Below are positions 18,611 to 27,575 of a DNA stretch of 64,000 nucleotides, piece after piece (within the stretch, counting starts at the first letter, position 1; every line of letters starts with the position of its first letter). Location: NCBI GenBank assembly GCA_017509715.1, contig JAFWOU010000034.1, positions 1-64,000 on the forward strand, given 5' to 3'. Below the pieces are notes generated by a model, which searched no databases, had not been told where the DNA came from, and worked only from the letters and a program-made list of their open reading frames with translations. The position numbers and the translations under genes were made by a program. This DNA is from Paludibacteraceae bacterium. Its GTDB lineage: Bacteria; Bacteroidota; Bacteroidia; Bacteroidales; Paludibacteraceae.

Positions 18611-18633
18611 CGATTTTCGGGAATCGTTTTTTT
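18611..18633 (+). terminator. Intrinsic terminator
   Basis: CGATT and AATCG arms around TTCGGG are followed by seven T residues, 3 bases after the stop of the preceding gene. Confidence 0.7.
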
Positions 18634-19384
18634 AGAATCGGTAACTGAATGAGGTGTACCAACCCCATTCCCACATGTGCTGGTTGCTTACGACGGGCTG
18701 ACGCACCATGTTGTTCAGTCCGAAGTCGTAGCCGGCCTGCAAGCGGTAGCGATCCCACTCCAGTCCACCACCTACACCCAGCTGGATATTGACGCGCATC
18801 AGTTCGTTCTCCATGCGGTCGTAGGGCGATGTGTGTATTCCTTGCGATTGCAGCCAGGTCTCGGTCTTGGTGCTCAGGTGGTTCTGCAGGTAGTCGTTCT
18901 CGGCCAAGCCGATCTGCAGCTGCGGACCGCCATAGACAAATAGGTTCAGCTGCTTCCATAGCTGCAGGTTATAATAGCACCGAACGGGAATCGTCAGGTC
19001 GTGCTCCACGACGCGATGCTGGATATACTCCACCTGCACCGACTGCGCATCCATCGAACGGTAGTGCTGCTGCTGACGACCGTAGGCCACCGAGTAGAGC
19101 AGACCCGTCTGCATCGAGAAGCGGAGCGGAAGCAGGAACGTGAACGTGGCACCCACGCGTGCGCCGTGCAGGTACATATCGGGGTAGGTCATGTTGCGGC
19201 TACGTTGCTGCGGCTGGATATAACCCGCCTCCAGACGGTATTCCACGCCGAAATGATACTCCTCCACCTGCGTCTGCTTGCGCGTAGGATCAAAAAAGGA
19301 ATTATCCGCGCGCTGGATATCCGGTGTTTGGGCCGCCAGGCCTATACTGCTCAATAGCAGAAGGATGAATGCTATTTTTCTCAT
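18632..19384 (-). CDS. Outer-membrane beta-barrel protein
   Basis: About 250 residues, with a signal peptide (MRKIAFILLLLSSIGLAAQ) and short amphipathic strands ending in YTSFSYRF, fit a small eight-strand-type barrel of the PorT/OMP_b-brl class. The ATG at 19384 gives the best signal peptide; an ATG at 19393 is also possible. The promoter shares a 61-base palindromic block with the gene at 11615. The function is unknown. Confidence 0.75.
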   Translation of the reverse strand: MRKIAFILLLLSSIGLAAQTPDIQRADNSFFDPTRKQTQVEEYHFGVEYRLEAGYIQPQQRSRNMTYPDMYLHGARVGATFTFLLPLRFSMQTGLLYSVAYGRQQQHYRSMDAQSVQVEYIQHRVVEHDLTIPVRCYYNLQLWKQLNLFVYGGPQLQIGLAENDYLQNHLSTKTETWLQSQGIHTSPYDRMENELMRVNIQLGVGGGLEWDRYRLQAGYDFGLNNMVRQPVVSNQHMWEWGWYTSFSYRF

Positions 19385-19400
19385 AAAAGTCATTTTCAGG

Positions 19401-19461
19401 CTGCAAAGGTACGAAAAAAAATCCGAATGCGCAAATAAAACGCGTTTTATTTTGCCATTTG
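19401..19461 (-). promoter_or_regulatory. Palindromic promoter block, second copy
   Basis: TACCTTTG reads on the minus strand at 19411-19404, with TTG at 19434-19432 and a 20-base spacer. The AAATAAAAC/GTTTTATTT palindrome at 19433-19452 is perfect over 20 bases and covers the -33 box. It nearly matches 11517-11577. Confidence 0.85.
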
Positions 19462-19591
19462 CAGGATTTTTAGCCTGTAGCTTCGGGGGAATGAACTTGT
19501 TCAGGCGGCGTCCGAAGGTACGAAAAATTATTGAAAGTTGAAAGTTAAAAGTTGAAAATTTGCAAAAAAATGCAAAAAAACACGATAAAAT

Positions 19592-19622
19592 TTGCGTATA
19601 TCAAAAAAAAGCAGTAATTTTG
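19592..19622 (+). promoter_or_regulatory. Promoter for tRNA-Glu (and probably rpsT)
   Basis: TTG at 19592-19594 and TAATTTTG at 19615-19622 are separated by 20 bases. Just upstream (19530-19560) are degenerate GTTGAAA words. Confidence 0.75.
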
Positions 19623-19640
19623 CACCCGCTTTTCGCGACA

Positions 19641-19715
19641 GGTCCATTCGTCTATCGGCTAGGACAAGAGATTTTCATTCTCTAAAGAGGGGTTCGACTC
19701 CCCTATGGACTACCA
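19641..19715 (+). tRNA. tRNA-Glu (TTC anticodon)
   Basis: The acceptor arms GGTCCAT/ATGGACT, anticodon stem GAGAT/ATTCTC region with TTC, T-arm AGGGGTTCGACTCCCCT and an encoded CCA give a complete cloverleaf. It is followed 46 bases later by rpsT, with no clear separate promoter. Confidence 0.95.
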
Positions 19716-19761
19716 GTAAAATTAGGTAAAACAGAATAGTTAAATTATTTAAATTTGTAAG

Positions 19762-20016
19762 ATGGCAAATCATAAATCATCTTTGAAGCGTATCCGCCAG
19801 ACGGCTACTCGCAAGGCACACAACCATTATTACGCTAAGACTACCCGCAATGCAGTACGCGACCTGCGTGCTACTACCGACAAGGCTGAGGCCGCTAAGG
19901 CACTGCCGAAGGTTAGCTCCATGCTCGATAAGCTGGCTAAGCGTAATATCATTCACACCAATAAGGCAGCTAACCTCAAGTCGAAGTTGGCTATCTATGT
20001 GAATAAGCTTGCCTAA
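19762..20016 (+). CDS. rpsT: 30S ribosomal protein S20
   Basis: The 84-residue basic protein begins [24 protein letters not shown], the standard S20 start. It binds 16S rRNA early in 30S assembly. It is flanked by tRNA-Glu upstream and a terminator at 20042. Confidence 0.97.
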   Translation: MANHKSSLKRIRQTATRKAHNHYYAKTTRNAVRDLRATTDKAEAAKALPKVSSMLDKLAKRNIIHTNKAANLKSKLAIYVNKLA

Positions 20017-20041
20017 CAAACAAACCCTATCATATGCGCAG

Positions 20042-20070
20042 AAGGGGCTACCGATAGGTAGTCCCCTTTT
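20042..20070 (+). terminator. Intrinsic terminator after rpsT
   Basis: AAGGGGCTACC pairs with GGTAGTCCCCTT (one bulged T) around GATA and ends in TTTT. Confidence 0.85.
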
Positions 20071-20094
20071 ATGCTTTGAAAATCGCCACGAATT

Positions 20095-21225
20095 ATGGCT
20101 GTAGAGATACGCGAAGTACAAACCCGGTGTCAGTTGCGCGAATTTATCGAGTTTGCCAATCGGCTTTATCGTGACTGCCAGTACTACTGCCCGCCGATCT
20201 TCTTCGACGAGTTGAACTGCTTCAACCCCAAGAAGAACCCGGCCCTGGAGGTCTGCGACTATAAGTTGTGGATGGCTTATCGCGACGGGAAACCCGTAGG
20301 ACGTATTGCCGGTATCATCAATCGTCGTGCCAATGAGCATTGGAATGTCCGTAAGGTGCGCTTCGGTTGGTTCGACTTCATCGACGACATGGAGGTAAGC
20401 CACGCCTTGCTCGACACCGTAGCGGAGTGGGGTAAGTCGCATGGCATGGACGAACTGAACGGTCCGGTCGGTTTTACCGACTTCGATCACGAGGGTCTTC
20501 TGCTCGAGGGCTATGAGTACCGTGCGCCGCTGGCTTCGCTCTACAACTATCCGTACTACGTGAAGCATGTAGATGCCTACGGACTGACCAAAGAGGCCGA
20601 CTGGATCGAGATGCAGATCTTCCCCGGTACCAAGTGTCCGGAACGTCTGGATCGTATGGCGAATATAGTTAAGGAACGCTCGCGCGTGCACGTGGTAAAA
20701 GTAAAGAACGTGCGCGAGTTGACCGCCAAGTTCGGTACCAGCTATATGGACGTGATCGATGCGGCCTACCAGAAGCTCTACAACTTCCAGCCGATGACTC
20801 AGCGCCAGAAGGACTACTACAAGCAGATGTATCTGCCCCTGCTCAACTTCGATTTCGTGACCATCGTGGCCAATGAGAACGAGGAGTGCATCGGTGTAGG
20901 TCTGGGTATGCCCGAGATATCGAGCGCGGTGCGCCGTTGCAACGGCCGCTTGTTCCCCTTCGGTTGGTACTATATGCTCCGGGCCTTGCGCGCTAAGAAG
21001 TTGGAAGCGTTCAACTTCCTCTTGCTCGCTATCCGTCCCGACTATCAGAACCGGGGTATCGATTCGCTCTTCATGCAGGATCTCATCCCGCGTTTCAGCC
21101 AGTACGGACTGACTACGCTGGAGACTACTTCCATGCTGGAGAGCAACAACAAGATATTGGACTTCTTCCGGGTGCTGGAGCATAAGCAACACAAGCGCCG
21201 CCGTGCGTATATCAAACCGCTGTAA
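20095..21225 (+). CDS. GNAT-like N-acetyltransferase family protein
   Basis: The 376-residue soluble protein starts IREVQTRCQLREFIEFANRLYRD and has two acetyltransferase-like halves. The second contains LLLAIRPDYQNRGIDSLF, matching the acetyl-CoA-binding Q/RxxGxG/A motif in relaxed form. Proteins of this type are widespread in Bacteroidales; the acceptor substrate is not known. It is 4 bases upstream of the Fur-family gene, so the two are probably cotranscribed. Confidence 0.75.
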   Translation: MAVEIREVQTRCQLREFIEFANRLYRDCQYYCPPIFFDELNCFNPKKNPALEVCDYKLWMAYRDGKPVGRIAGIINRRANEHWNVRKVRFGWFDFIDDMEVSHALLDTVAEWGKSHGMDELNGPVGFTDFDHEGLLLEGYEYRAPLASLYNYPYYVKHVDAYGLTKEADWIEMQIFPGTKCPERLDRMANIVKERSRVHVVKVKNVRELTAKFGTSYMDVIDAAYQKLYNFQPMTQRQKDYYKQMYLPLLNFDFVTIVANENEECIGVGLGMPEISSAVRRCNGRLFPFGWYYMLRALRAKKLEAFNFLLLAIRPDYQNRGIDSLFMQDLIPRFSQYGLTTLETTSMLESNNKILDFFRVLEHKQHKRRRAYIKPL

Positions 21226-21229
21226 GACG

Positions 21230-21697
21230 ATGCCCACGAAGCGATTGGCGATAGACTATGCTGTGCTCAAGCAGCGCTTGGACGAGTATGTAGAGAAGGA
21301 ACATATGCGTCGCTCGCAAGTGCGCGAGATGGTGCTGCAGGCTATCTGCCAACTGCCGCAACCCTTCAGCGCAAGCGAACTCACGGAGAAGGTAGCTGAG
21401 CAGCGCGTATCGACCGCTTCGGTATATAATATCATTCGCTTGTTCGTTAAGGCACGGATTTTGCAGTGTGTTAGTAGAGAGTCGACACGCGAACATGCAC
21501 GCTACGAGGTGCTGACGGGCGATGCACGCATCATTACGATCAAGTGCTGGCGATGCGGACGAGAAAAACAGATCTCGAGTCAACCCATCACCAATGCCAT
21601 CAAGGCCTATCGCATACCGAACTTCAACATCAAGCGTTATACGCTCTTTCTCTACGGAGAATGCAAGGTGTGCAGAAGCTATAAGCGACTGTTTTAA
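21230..21697 (+). CDS. Fur-family transcriptional regulator
   Basis: The 155-residue product has the Fur winged-helix pattern (RRSQVREMVLQAICQLPQPFSASELTEKV, VSTASVYNIIRLFVKARIL) and a dimerisation half with CWRCGR and CKVC zinc-type cysteine pairs. The usual His-rich regulatory metal motif is not obvious, so the sensed signal is uncertain. The start ATG at 21230 lies just after the preceding stop. A feoB gene is encoded 1 kb downstream, but no Fur-like box was recognised there. Confidence 0.8.
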   Translation: MPTKRLAIDYAVLKQRLDEYVEKEHMRRSQVREMVLQAICQLPQPFSASELTEKVAEQRVSTASVYNIIRLFVKARILQCVSRESTREHARYEVLTGDARIITIKCWRCGREKQISSQPITNAIKAYRIPNFNIKRYTLFLYGECKVCRSYKRLF

Positions 21698-21725
21698 AAC
21701 AAGTTAAACAGAATAATAAGACACT

Positions 21726-22397
21726 ATGTATTGGATTATATTTGGCGTATTTGCCCTGCTCAGTTGGCTGGTTAGTAGCAGCCTGGAGCGTAAGTTCAAG
21801 AAGTACTCCCAGGAGTCGCTTCCGCTTACCGGTGCCCAGGTGGCAGAGAAGATGTTGCGCGAAAACGGCATCACCGACGTCAAGGTGACATGTACTCCCG
21901 GTCACCTGACAGACCACTACAATCCGGCTACCCGTACTGTCAACTTGTCAGAGTCGGTCTATAGTTCTGCCAACGTGGCAGCCGCAGCTGTGGCCGCCCA
22001 CGAGTGCGGACATGCCGTGCAGCACGAGCGTGCGTACGCACCGCTCCAACTCCGCTCGGCGCTGGTGCCTGTAGTCAATTTTTCGAATCGGTGGATGATG
22101 TGGGTCCTCCTGGCCGGTTTCCTCTTTATTGAAACTTTCCCGCAGCTGCTGTGGGTAGGTATCGGCCTGTATGCTATGACCACATTGTTCGCCTTCGTCA
22201 CCCTGCCCGTAGAGGTAGATGCCAGCCGCCGTGCCGTAGATTGGCTCCAGGAAGCCGGCATCACCGACAACCATACTACTCAGATGGCCAGCGAAGCACT
22301 CCATAGTGCGGCCTATACCTATGTGGTAGCCGCTTTGGCATCGCTTGCCACCCTGGTGTATTACATCCTCATCGCCCTTGGCGGTAGCAGGAGATAA
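21726..22397 (+). CDS. YugP-type zinc metallopeptidase
   Basis: The 223-residue membrane-anchored protein has an N-terminal helix, the zinc motif AAHECGHAVQ (HExxH) near residue 90, and further hydrophobic segments. EVDASRRAVDWLQEAGI contains the likely third zinc ligand region. The overall length and pattern match the YugP/DUF neutral zinc metallopeptidases. Substrates are unknown. It ends just before a hairpin and tRNA-Arg. Confidence 0.9.
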   Translation: MYWIIFGVFALLSWLVSSSLERKFKKYSQESLPLTGAQVAEKMLRENGITDVKVTCTPGHLTDHYNPATRTVNLSESVYSSANVAAAAVAAHECGHAVQHERAYAPLQLRSALVPVVNFSNRWMMWVLLAGFLFIETFPQLLWVGIGLYAMTTLFAFVTLPVEVDASRRAVDWLQEAGITDNHTTQMASEALHSAAYTYVVAALASLATLVYYILIALGGSRR

Positions 22398-22413
22398 AAC
22401 GACATACACCTAC

Positions 22414-22435
22414 GCGTTCGGCTGGAGCCGAACGC
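22414..22435. repeat. Perfect hairpin before tRNA-Arg
   Basis: GCGTTCGGC and GCCGAACGC pair around TGGA, with no T-tract. It may end the peptidase transcript or assist tRNA 5' processing. Confidence 0.7.
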
Positions 22436-22437
22436 TC

Positions 22438-22511
22438 GGCTCCGTAGCTTAGTTGAATAGAGCGTCAGATTCCGGTTCTGAAGGTCCTGGGTTTGAGTCC
22501 CAGCGGGGTCA
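22438..22511 (+). tRNA. tRNA-Arg (CCG anticodon)
   Basis: The acceptor GGCTCCG/CGGGGTC (with two G-T pairs), anticodon arm TCAGA-TTCCGGT-TCTGA and T-arm GGGTTTGAGTCCC give a complete tRNA reading CGG. CCA is not encoded. Its last bases are repeated 57 bases downstream. Confidence 0.93.
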
Positions 22512-22576
22512 CAAGAGCTTGCGCCTTGCATGCCAAGGCGGAAGGTCAACCGCGAGCCAGCGGGGTCACAAGAGCT
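22500..22576. repeat. Direct repeat of the tRNA-Arg 3' end
   Basis: Twenty bases at 22500-22519 (CCAGCGGGGTCACAAGAGCT) recur exactly at 22557-22576. Between them is a CGCCTTG/CAAGGCG hairpin. This resembles an attachment-site duplication or a local duplication scar. Confidence 0.8.
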
Positions 22577-22606
22577 GCTAGATATTATGTCTGGCAGCTT
22601 TTTTTA
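22573..22606 (+). terminator. Terminator after tRNA-Arg
   Basis: AGCTGC plus TAGA pairs with TCTG plus GCAGCT and runs into TTTTTTT. Confidence 0.75.
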
Positions 22607-22628
22607 TGCGTTTACCTACTTTTAGGTA

Positions 22629-22659
22629 TTGTGTATATCAGAAAAAAGCAGTACCTTTG
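22629..22659 (+). promoter_or_regulatory. Promoter for the feoB-like gene
   Basis: TTG at 22629-22631 and TACCTTTG at 22652-22659 have a 20-base spacer. They are preceded by AAAAAAGCAG, shared with several other promoters here. Confidence 0.75.
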
Positions 22660-22680
22660 CAGCCGAATTCGTAAAGCAAG

Positions 22681-24375
22681 ATGAGCGAACGGCATAAAAT
22701 AGCGGTCATAGGCCTCTCCGGTAGCGGAAAGAGTGCGCTGAGCGGGGCGTTGCAGCAGTTGGCTGACAGCCGTCAGCAGACGGCGGAGGGCCATGCTATC
22801 GAGTTGGTGGAGGTGCACCATCCCGATGAACTGCACGGGCATACCTACGACGTGGTGCTGCAGGTGGTGGATGCCACGCGCCTGGAGGACTCGCTCATGC
22901 TCACGCCTCATATTATCGACGAGCATGAAAAGATCGTGCTCGCCATCGGGCGTTACGACTTGCTGCTCCAGACCGAGCATTCGCTGGATATCCGTAAGCT
23001 CCAGCAGTTGATTGGTGTACCTACCTGCCGCGTATCCGTTCGTCGGAACTATGGCCTTGAGGCGTGTCTTGACCTCATCGAGCAGACCATCCACAAGCCC
23101 GCTTCTACCGCACACCCGATCTATCATATGCGTGATTTGGGCGACGAGGAAGCCTACCGGGCCTATGTGCACGGTGTGCTCAACCAGACCCTGCGCCATG
23201 CGCCTAATGACCAGCACCGTACTACGCTGGAGCGTATCGACCGGGTGCTCACGAATCGTTGGTTGGGTTTTCCCATCATGTTGCTCATCCTCTACATGGT
23301 CTTTGAGTGCACGTTCCGGTTGGGCGCCTATCCGCAGGAATGGATCGCATCGGGTATCGATTGGCTCTGCGGCCTGGCCCATGACGGCCTGCCGGATGTA
23401 TGGTGGTCGTCGTTGCTTATCGACGGTGTGATTCAGGGCGTAGGTGCCGTACTGGCTTTCCTGCCCAATATCATCATCCTCTTCTTCTTCATCAGCCTCA
23501 TGGAAGACTCGGGCTACATGTCGCGTGAGGCCTACCTGATGGACGCCATCATGCACGGCGTGGGACTCCACGGCCGCAGCTTCGTACCGATGCTGATGGG
23601 ATTTGGTTGTAACGTTCCGGCTATCATGGCCGCACGTGATATCAAGGATCCTAAGGACCGGACGCTGACCATGCTCATGGTGCCCTTTATGTCCTGCTCG
23701 GCGCGCCTACCGGTATATATGCTCTTTGTGGATGCGTTCTTCCCGAGTCATAAGGCGCTGGTCATGCTCTCGCTCTATGCTATCGGCATACTGATGGGCA
23801 TCATCTTTGCGCTCATCATGAAGCGTACCCGCTGGTTCCGCAAACCCAACGACGACTCAGTCAACGAGTTGCCCGATTTTCGTCTGCCTTCCTGGCGTTC
23901 GCTGGGTGCACATATATGGGAACGCGTAGCCGACTATCTCCAGAAGATAGCTACCGTCATCCTATGGGCCAGCATCATCATATGGGCCTTGGAGTACTTC
24001 CCGATGCATACGGTGGGTGATGTAGAGAACTCGTATCTGGCGATGATTGGCCGGGCGATAGCCCCTGTGCTCGCCCCGCTCGGATTTGATTGGCAGCAGG
24101 CAGTCTGCTTGCTTACCGGTCTACCGGCTAAGGAAGCCATCGTCTCGACGCTGGCTATCCTCTACGGCGGTGATATATCCGGCGCTTTCACGCCCCTCAC
24201 GGCCTATTCGTTTATGGTCTTTGTGCTGCTCTACTTCCCGTGCGTGGCCACCGTCATGACCCTGCGCCGCGAAGCGGGTCGCGGTTGGGCAGGGTACATG
24301 GTGGTGCAGTCACTTCTGTTGGCTTGGCTCATCTCGTTTGCCGTGTACCAGATCGGTACACTGTGCGGACTTTAG
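22681..24375 (+). CDS. feoB: FeoB-type ferrous iron transporter with a degenerate G domain
   Basis: The membrane core is intact: [15 protein letters not shown] and [12 protein letters not shown] match the two FeoB gate motifs, and [18 protein letters not shown] the C-terminal one. The N-terminal GTPase domain keeps only the P-loop GLSGSGKS and the region around [13 protein letters not shown]. Switch I (G2), the DxPG of G3 and the NxxD of G4 (here GRYD) are missing or changed, over a stretch that includes CTGACAGCCGTCAGCAGACG-like words. No FeoA domain is present. GTP-driven uptake is therefore doubtful. At 564 residues it is shorter than usual. Its stop overlaps the end of cysS by 4 bases. 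Confidence 0.88.
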   Translation: MSERHKIAVIGLSGSGKSALSGALQQLADSRQQTAEGHAIELVEVHHPDELHGHTYDVVLQVVDATRLEDSLMLTPHIIDEHEKIVLAIGRYDLLLQTEHSLDIRKLQQLIGVPTCRVSVRRNYGLEACLDLIEQTIHKPASTAHPIYHMRDLGDEEAYRAYVHGVLNQTLRHAPNDQHRTTLERIDRVLTNRWLGFPIMLLILYMVFECTFRLGAYPQEWIASGIDWLCGLAHDGLPDVWWSSLLIDGVIQGVGAVLAFLPNIIILFFFISLMEDSGYMSREAYLMDAIMHGVGLHGRSFVPMLMGFGCNVPAIMAARDIKDPKDRTLTMLMVPFMSCSARLPVYMLFVDAFFPSHKALVMLSLYAIGILMGIIFALIMKRTRWFRKPNDDSVNELPDFRLPSWRSLGAHIWERVADYLQKIATVILWASIIIWALEYFPMHTVGDVENSYLAMIGRAIAPVLAPLGFDWQQAVCLLTGLPAKEAIVSTLAILYGGDISGAFTPLTAYSFMVFVLLYFPCVATVMTLRREAGRGWAGYMVVQSLLLAWLISFAVYQIGTLCGL

Positions 24376-25844
24376 AGAGTCCACTCAAAGCCGTCTTTCT
24401 GATCTTTGATCTGGAATCCCAGTGCCGTCAGCTGGTTGCGGATACGATCACTCGTGGTCCAGTCTTTGGCTTGCTTGGCTTCCAGTCGCATTTGTAGCAA
24501 CAGGTCCACAGCGCCCTTGTAGGCAGCTGTCTTCTCCTCGTTGCCGTCGCCTTCGCCGTCCAGGCGCAGACCCAGGATATCGATCGCAAAGGTCTTCCAG
24601 GTCTCGCGCAGCGCCTGCAGGTCGGCTTCGGATATCTTGGCTTTGCCGTCCCAGATGGTATTGATCATGCGGGCCGACTCAAACAGTTCGCTGATCACCA
24701 GCTGGCTGCTCAGGTCGTCGTCCATCGCTTCCTGACAACGCGTACGCAGGTCGGCGATAGCGGATGGCTGATCGCTGACGGCCGACGGCTGCAGTTTCTG
24801 CAGTCGTGCATACGCCTCTTCCATACGTTGCAGTCCTTTCTCCGCAGCCTCCAGGGCTTCGGACGAGAAGTCCACCGTCGAGCGGTAGTGGGCTTGCAGG
24901 ATGAAGAAGCGAATCACCATCGGCCCGAACGGCTTGCTTAGCAACTCATGTTCGCCCTTGAAGAACTGCTCCAGGGTGATGAAGTTGTTGTAGCTCTTGC
25001 CCATCTTCTTGCCGTTGATGGTGATCATGTTGTTGTGCATCCAGTAGTGGACTGTGTCATGTCCCAGCGCGGCGCAGGATTGTGCGATCTCTGCCTCGTG
25101 GTGGGGGAACATCAGGTCCATACCGCCGCCGTGGATGTCGAAGCGTTCGCCCAGGTACTTGGTACCCATCGCCGAGCACTCCATATGCCATCCCGGAAAA
25201 CCTTCGCTCCAGGGGCTGGGCCAATGCATGATATGCTCGGGCGCCGCTTTCTTCCAGAGGGCGAAGTCGTAACTGTGCTTCTTCTCGTCCTGTCCGTCCA
25301 GTTCGCGGGTCTCGGTGACGATGTCCTGCAGGTTGCGGCCCGAGAGCTTGCCGTAGGGATAGTCCTTGGCAAACTTCTCCACGTCCATATAGACGCTGCC
25401 GTTCGATATGTAGGCATAGCCGTGGTCCAGGATCTGCTGTACAAAGGCGATTTGCTCGATGATATGTCCGCTGGCGTGGGGCTCAATCGATGGGGGCAGC
25501 ACGTTGAGTGCCTCCATGTCATGATGGTAGCGGTTGGTGTAGTACTGCACCACCTCCATTGGCTCCAGTTGCTCCAAGCGGGCTTTCTTAGCGATCTTAT
25601 CCTCGCCCTCGTCCGCATCGTGCTCCAAGTGACCTACGTCCGTGATGTTCCTCACGTAGCGCACCTTATAGCCCAGATAGGTCAGGTAGCGGTAGAGCAG
25701 GTCGAACGTGATCGCCGGACGCGCATGACCCAGGTGGGCGTCGCCGTACACGGTGGGTCCGCAGACGTACATGCCTACGTGTCCCTCCTGCAGCGGCCGA
25801 AACACCTCCTTGGTCCTGCTCAATGTGTTATATATTTGTAACAT
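24372..25844 (-). CDS. cysS: Cysteine-tRNA ligase
   Basis: The 490-residue class I synthetase charges tRNA-Cys. The HIGH-type motif [13 protein letters not shown] lies near residues 30-42 and [10 protein letters not shown] is the KMSKS motif. [22 protein letters not shown] holds zinc-site residues. Around residues 350-361 a short [14 protein letters not shown] stretch is encoded by degenerate GGCTGA/GACGGC words, another repeat-derived loop. It is the last gene of a leftward operon from 30080 and is convergent with feoB. Confidence 0.97.
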   Translation of the reverse strand: MLQIYNTLSRTKEVFRPLQEGHVGMYVCGPTVYGDAHLGHARPAITFDLLYRYLTYLGYKVRYVRNITDVGHLEHDADEGEDKIAKKARLEQLEPMEVVQYYTNRYHHDMEALNVLPPSIEPHASGHIIEQIAFVQQILDHGYAYISNGSVYMDVEKFAKDYPYGKLSGRNLQDIVTETRELDGQDEKKHSYDFALWKKAAPEHIMHWPSPWSEGFPGWHMECSAMGTKYLGERFDIHGGGMDLMFPHHEAEIAQSCAALGHDTVHYWMHNNMITINGKKMGKSYNNFITLEQFFKGEHELLSKPFGPMVIRFFILQAHYRSTVDFSSEALEAAEKGLQRMEEAYARLQKLQPSAVSDQPSAIADLRTRCQEAMDDDLSSQLVISELFESARMINTIWDGKAKISEADLQALRETWKTFAIDILGLRLDGEGDGNEEKTAAYKGAVDLLLQMRLEAKQAKDWTTSDRIRNQLTALGFQIKDQKDGFEWTL

Positions 25845-25847
25845 CTT

Positions 25848-25876
25848 TCGACTTTTGACTTTTGACTTTCGACTAG
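25848..25876. repeat. GTCAAAA/GTCGAAA words between cysS and nagB
   Basis: Three to four degenerate GACTTTT-type units fill the gap and touch the nagB stop. Confidence 0.7.
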
Positions 25877-26682
25877 ATCAGCGTCTCCGGATCCAAGTTA
25901 TTCTTCTCGATGTCCTTGAAGTAGTGGAACGTAGCCACTTTCAGTTCGTCGCAAGCAGCCTCGTCGCATACGATGATGCCGTGCTGATGCATCTGCAGTG
26001 CACTGACGGTCCACATATGGCTAATCGGCTCCTCGATAGCGTGCTGCAGGGCACGTGCCTTGCCGTGACCGTTCACCATGATCAGCACCTCCTGAGCGTC
26101 CATTACGGTACCTACACCTACGGTGAGGGCCGTCTTGGGCACCTTGTTCACGTCGTTCTCAAAGAAGCGGCTGTTGGCAATGATCGTATCGGTGGTCAGG
26201 TCTTTCTTGCGCGTACGGCTCGTGAGCGACGAACCCGGTTCGTTGAAGGCAATATGGCCGTCAGGTCCGATGCCTCCCAGGAAGAGATGGATACCCCCGT
26301 AGTTCTTGATCTTAGCCTCATAACGTGCGCACTCAGCAGCCAGGTCAGCGGCATTGCCGTTCAGGATGTTGACATTCTCCTTGCGGATGTCAATATGGCT
26401 GAAGAAGTTGTTCCACATGAAGCTGTGGTAGCTCTCCGGGTGCTCTTCGGGCAGGTTGACATACTCGTCCATGTTGAACGTCACCACGTTGCGGAACGAT
26501 ACCTTGCCGGCTTGGTTCAGCTTGATCAACTCGCGGTACATGCCCAGCGGCGACGAACCGGTCGGCAGACCCAGTACAAACGGAGTGCTCTCCTTCGGAG
26601 CAAACTCATTAATCTTTTTTGCTACATAATTCGCAGCCCACTTACTAAGCAGGTCATACGAAGGTTCAATAATTACTCGCAT
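25873..26682 (-). CDS. nagB: Glucosamine-6-phosphate deaminase
   Basis: NagB converts glucosamine 6-phosphate to fructose 6-phosphate and ammonia. The 269 residues have the full signature: [27 protein letters not shown] (catalytic Asp), [18 protein letters not shown] (catalytic Asp/His) and [16 protein letters not shown]. It allows use of amino sugars from mucin or cell wall. It lies within the glgB-cysS leftward gene set. Confidence 0.97.
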   Translation of the reverse strand: MRVIIEPSYDLLSKWAANYVAKKINEFAPKESTPFVLGLPTGSSPLGMYRELIKLNQAGKVSFRNVVTFNMDEYVNLPEEHPESYHSFMWNNFFSHIDIRKENVNILNGNAADLAAECARYEAKIKNYGGIHLFLGGIGPDGHIAFNEPGSSLTSRTRKKDLTTDTIIANSRFFENDVNKVPKTALTVGVGTVMDAQEVLIMVNGHGKARALQHAIEEPISHMWTVSALQMHQHGIIVCDEAACDELKVATFHYFKDIEKNNLDPETLI

Positions 26683-26710
26683 ATTCTAAATGTTTTTCAA
26701 TTATTCACTT

Positions 26711-26764
26711 TTATCGGAGTGCCCGGAGGCACTTTCCAACGACCAATGACTAACGACCAGCGAC
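26711..26764. repeat. Palindrome plus CCAACGA/CTAACGA words between nagB and the TlpA-like gene
   Basis: The 20-base ATCGGAGTGCCCGGAGGCAC core is identical to the copy in pdxB. Degenerate CCAACGA words follow and run into the 3' codons of the thioredoxin-like gene. Confidence 0.85.
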
Positions 26765-27538
26765 TATCTTTCGGATCTCCTCCTCTTCCCCATAACTGCG
26801 GTGCACGATCTTGCCCTCGCGGTCAATCAGGATGGTAGTAGGAATGCCCTCTACGCCGTAGGCGTTGTAGGCATCGTTCTGCTTACTTTCGCCGGTGGTG
26901 ATATGACGCCATCGGAGTTGATCCTCTTCGATCTTCTTGCGCCAGGCATCCTTGTTGTCGTCGCAGTTCACGCCCAGCACCTCCAGCCGTCCCTCCGGCA
27001 GACTGTCGTACAGCGCCTTCAGCCGGGGCAGCAGGCGGCAACAGGGTCCGCACCAGGTAGCCCAGAAGTCGAGCAGCACGTAGTCGGTCTTGCCGACTAG
27101 TTCGCTCAGCTTCAGCTCCGTACCATCGGGTTGCACGCCCATGATATCGACGTAGTCATGCCCCACAGAGGTGGCTTTTTCGGTCTCGTACTTGCTCACC
27201 AAGGCTTGCATGATCTCGCCCTGCAGCATGGCCGGCGAGAGCAGGCTCAGGATGCTGTCTTTCTGCTCCGGCGTGAACTGACGGAACGTCATCAGCAGCA
27301 ACGAGTCTTCCCACTCATCCTCCGGGTTTTGGGTCACGAGCTCAAACAGCTGCGCGTAGTACAGCGCCTCGATCGAGTCCATCGCGGCCTGGTCTTCTGC
27401 CTCAGCCGCTTCGCGGTACTGCTCCGTCAGCGCAGAGTCCATCTCGTGGAACTGCTGCTTGAGAGGCTTCTGCTCCCGTCCGCATGCCGACAACACCACT
27501 GCCGCCACGAGGATATATAGAAATCTAAAATTTTCCAT
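26750..27538 (-). CDS. TlpA-like thioredoxin-fold lipoprotein
   Basis: A lipoprotein signal (MENFRFLYILVAAVVLSAC, Cys19) precedes a helical region of about 100 residues. A thioredoxin domain follows with the active site WATWCGPCC, then GVNCDDNKDAW and the cis-proline segment GVEGIPTTILID. It is likely a periplasmic thiol-disulfide protein of the AhpC/TSA-thioredoxin class. The ATG at 27538 is preferred: the longer frame from 27583 would start with Lys-rich residues encoded by GTCGAAA repeat words and would spoil the signal. Confidence 0.88.
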   Translation of the reverse strand: MENFRFLYILVAAVVLSACGREQKPLKQQFHEMDSALTEQYREAAEAEDQAAMDSIEALYYAQLFELVTQNPEDEWEDSLLLMTFRQFTPEQKDSILSLLSPAMLQGEIMQALVSKYETEKATSVGHDYVDIMGVQPDGTELKLSELVGKTDYVLLDFWATWCGPCCRLLPRLKALYDSLPEGRLEVLGVNCDDNKDAWRKKIEEDQLRWRHITTGESKQNDAYNAYGVEGIPTTILIDREGKIVHRSYGEEEEIRKIVAGR

Positions 27539-27539
27539 T

Positions 27540-27575
27540 TTCGGCTTTTGTCTTTCGACTTTTTTCTTTCGACTA
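27540..27575. repeat. GTCGAAA words between glgB and the TlpA-like gene
   Basis: Degenerate units on the minus strand (GTCGAAAG, AAAAGTCGAAAG) fill the whole gap. Confidence 0.75.

Noticed and set aside
19750..19757. Separate promoter for rpsT (TAAATTTG)
   Set aside because: It lies only 4 bases before the ATG and has no suitable -33 box, so cotranscription with tRNA-Glu is more likely.
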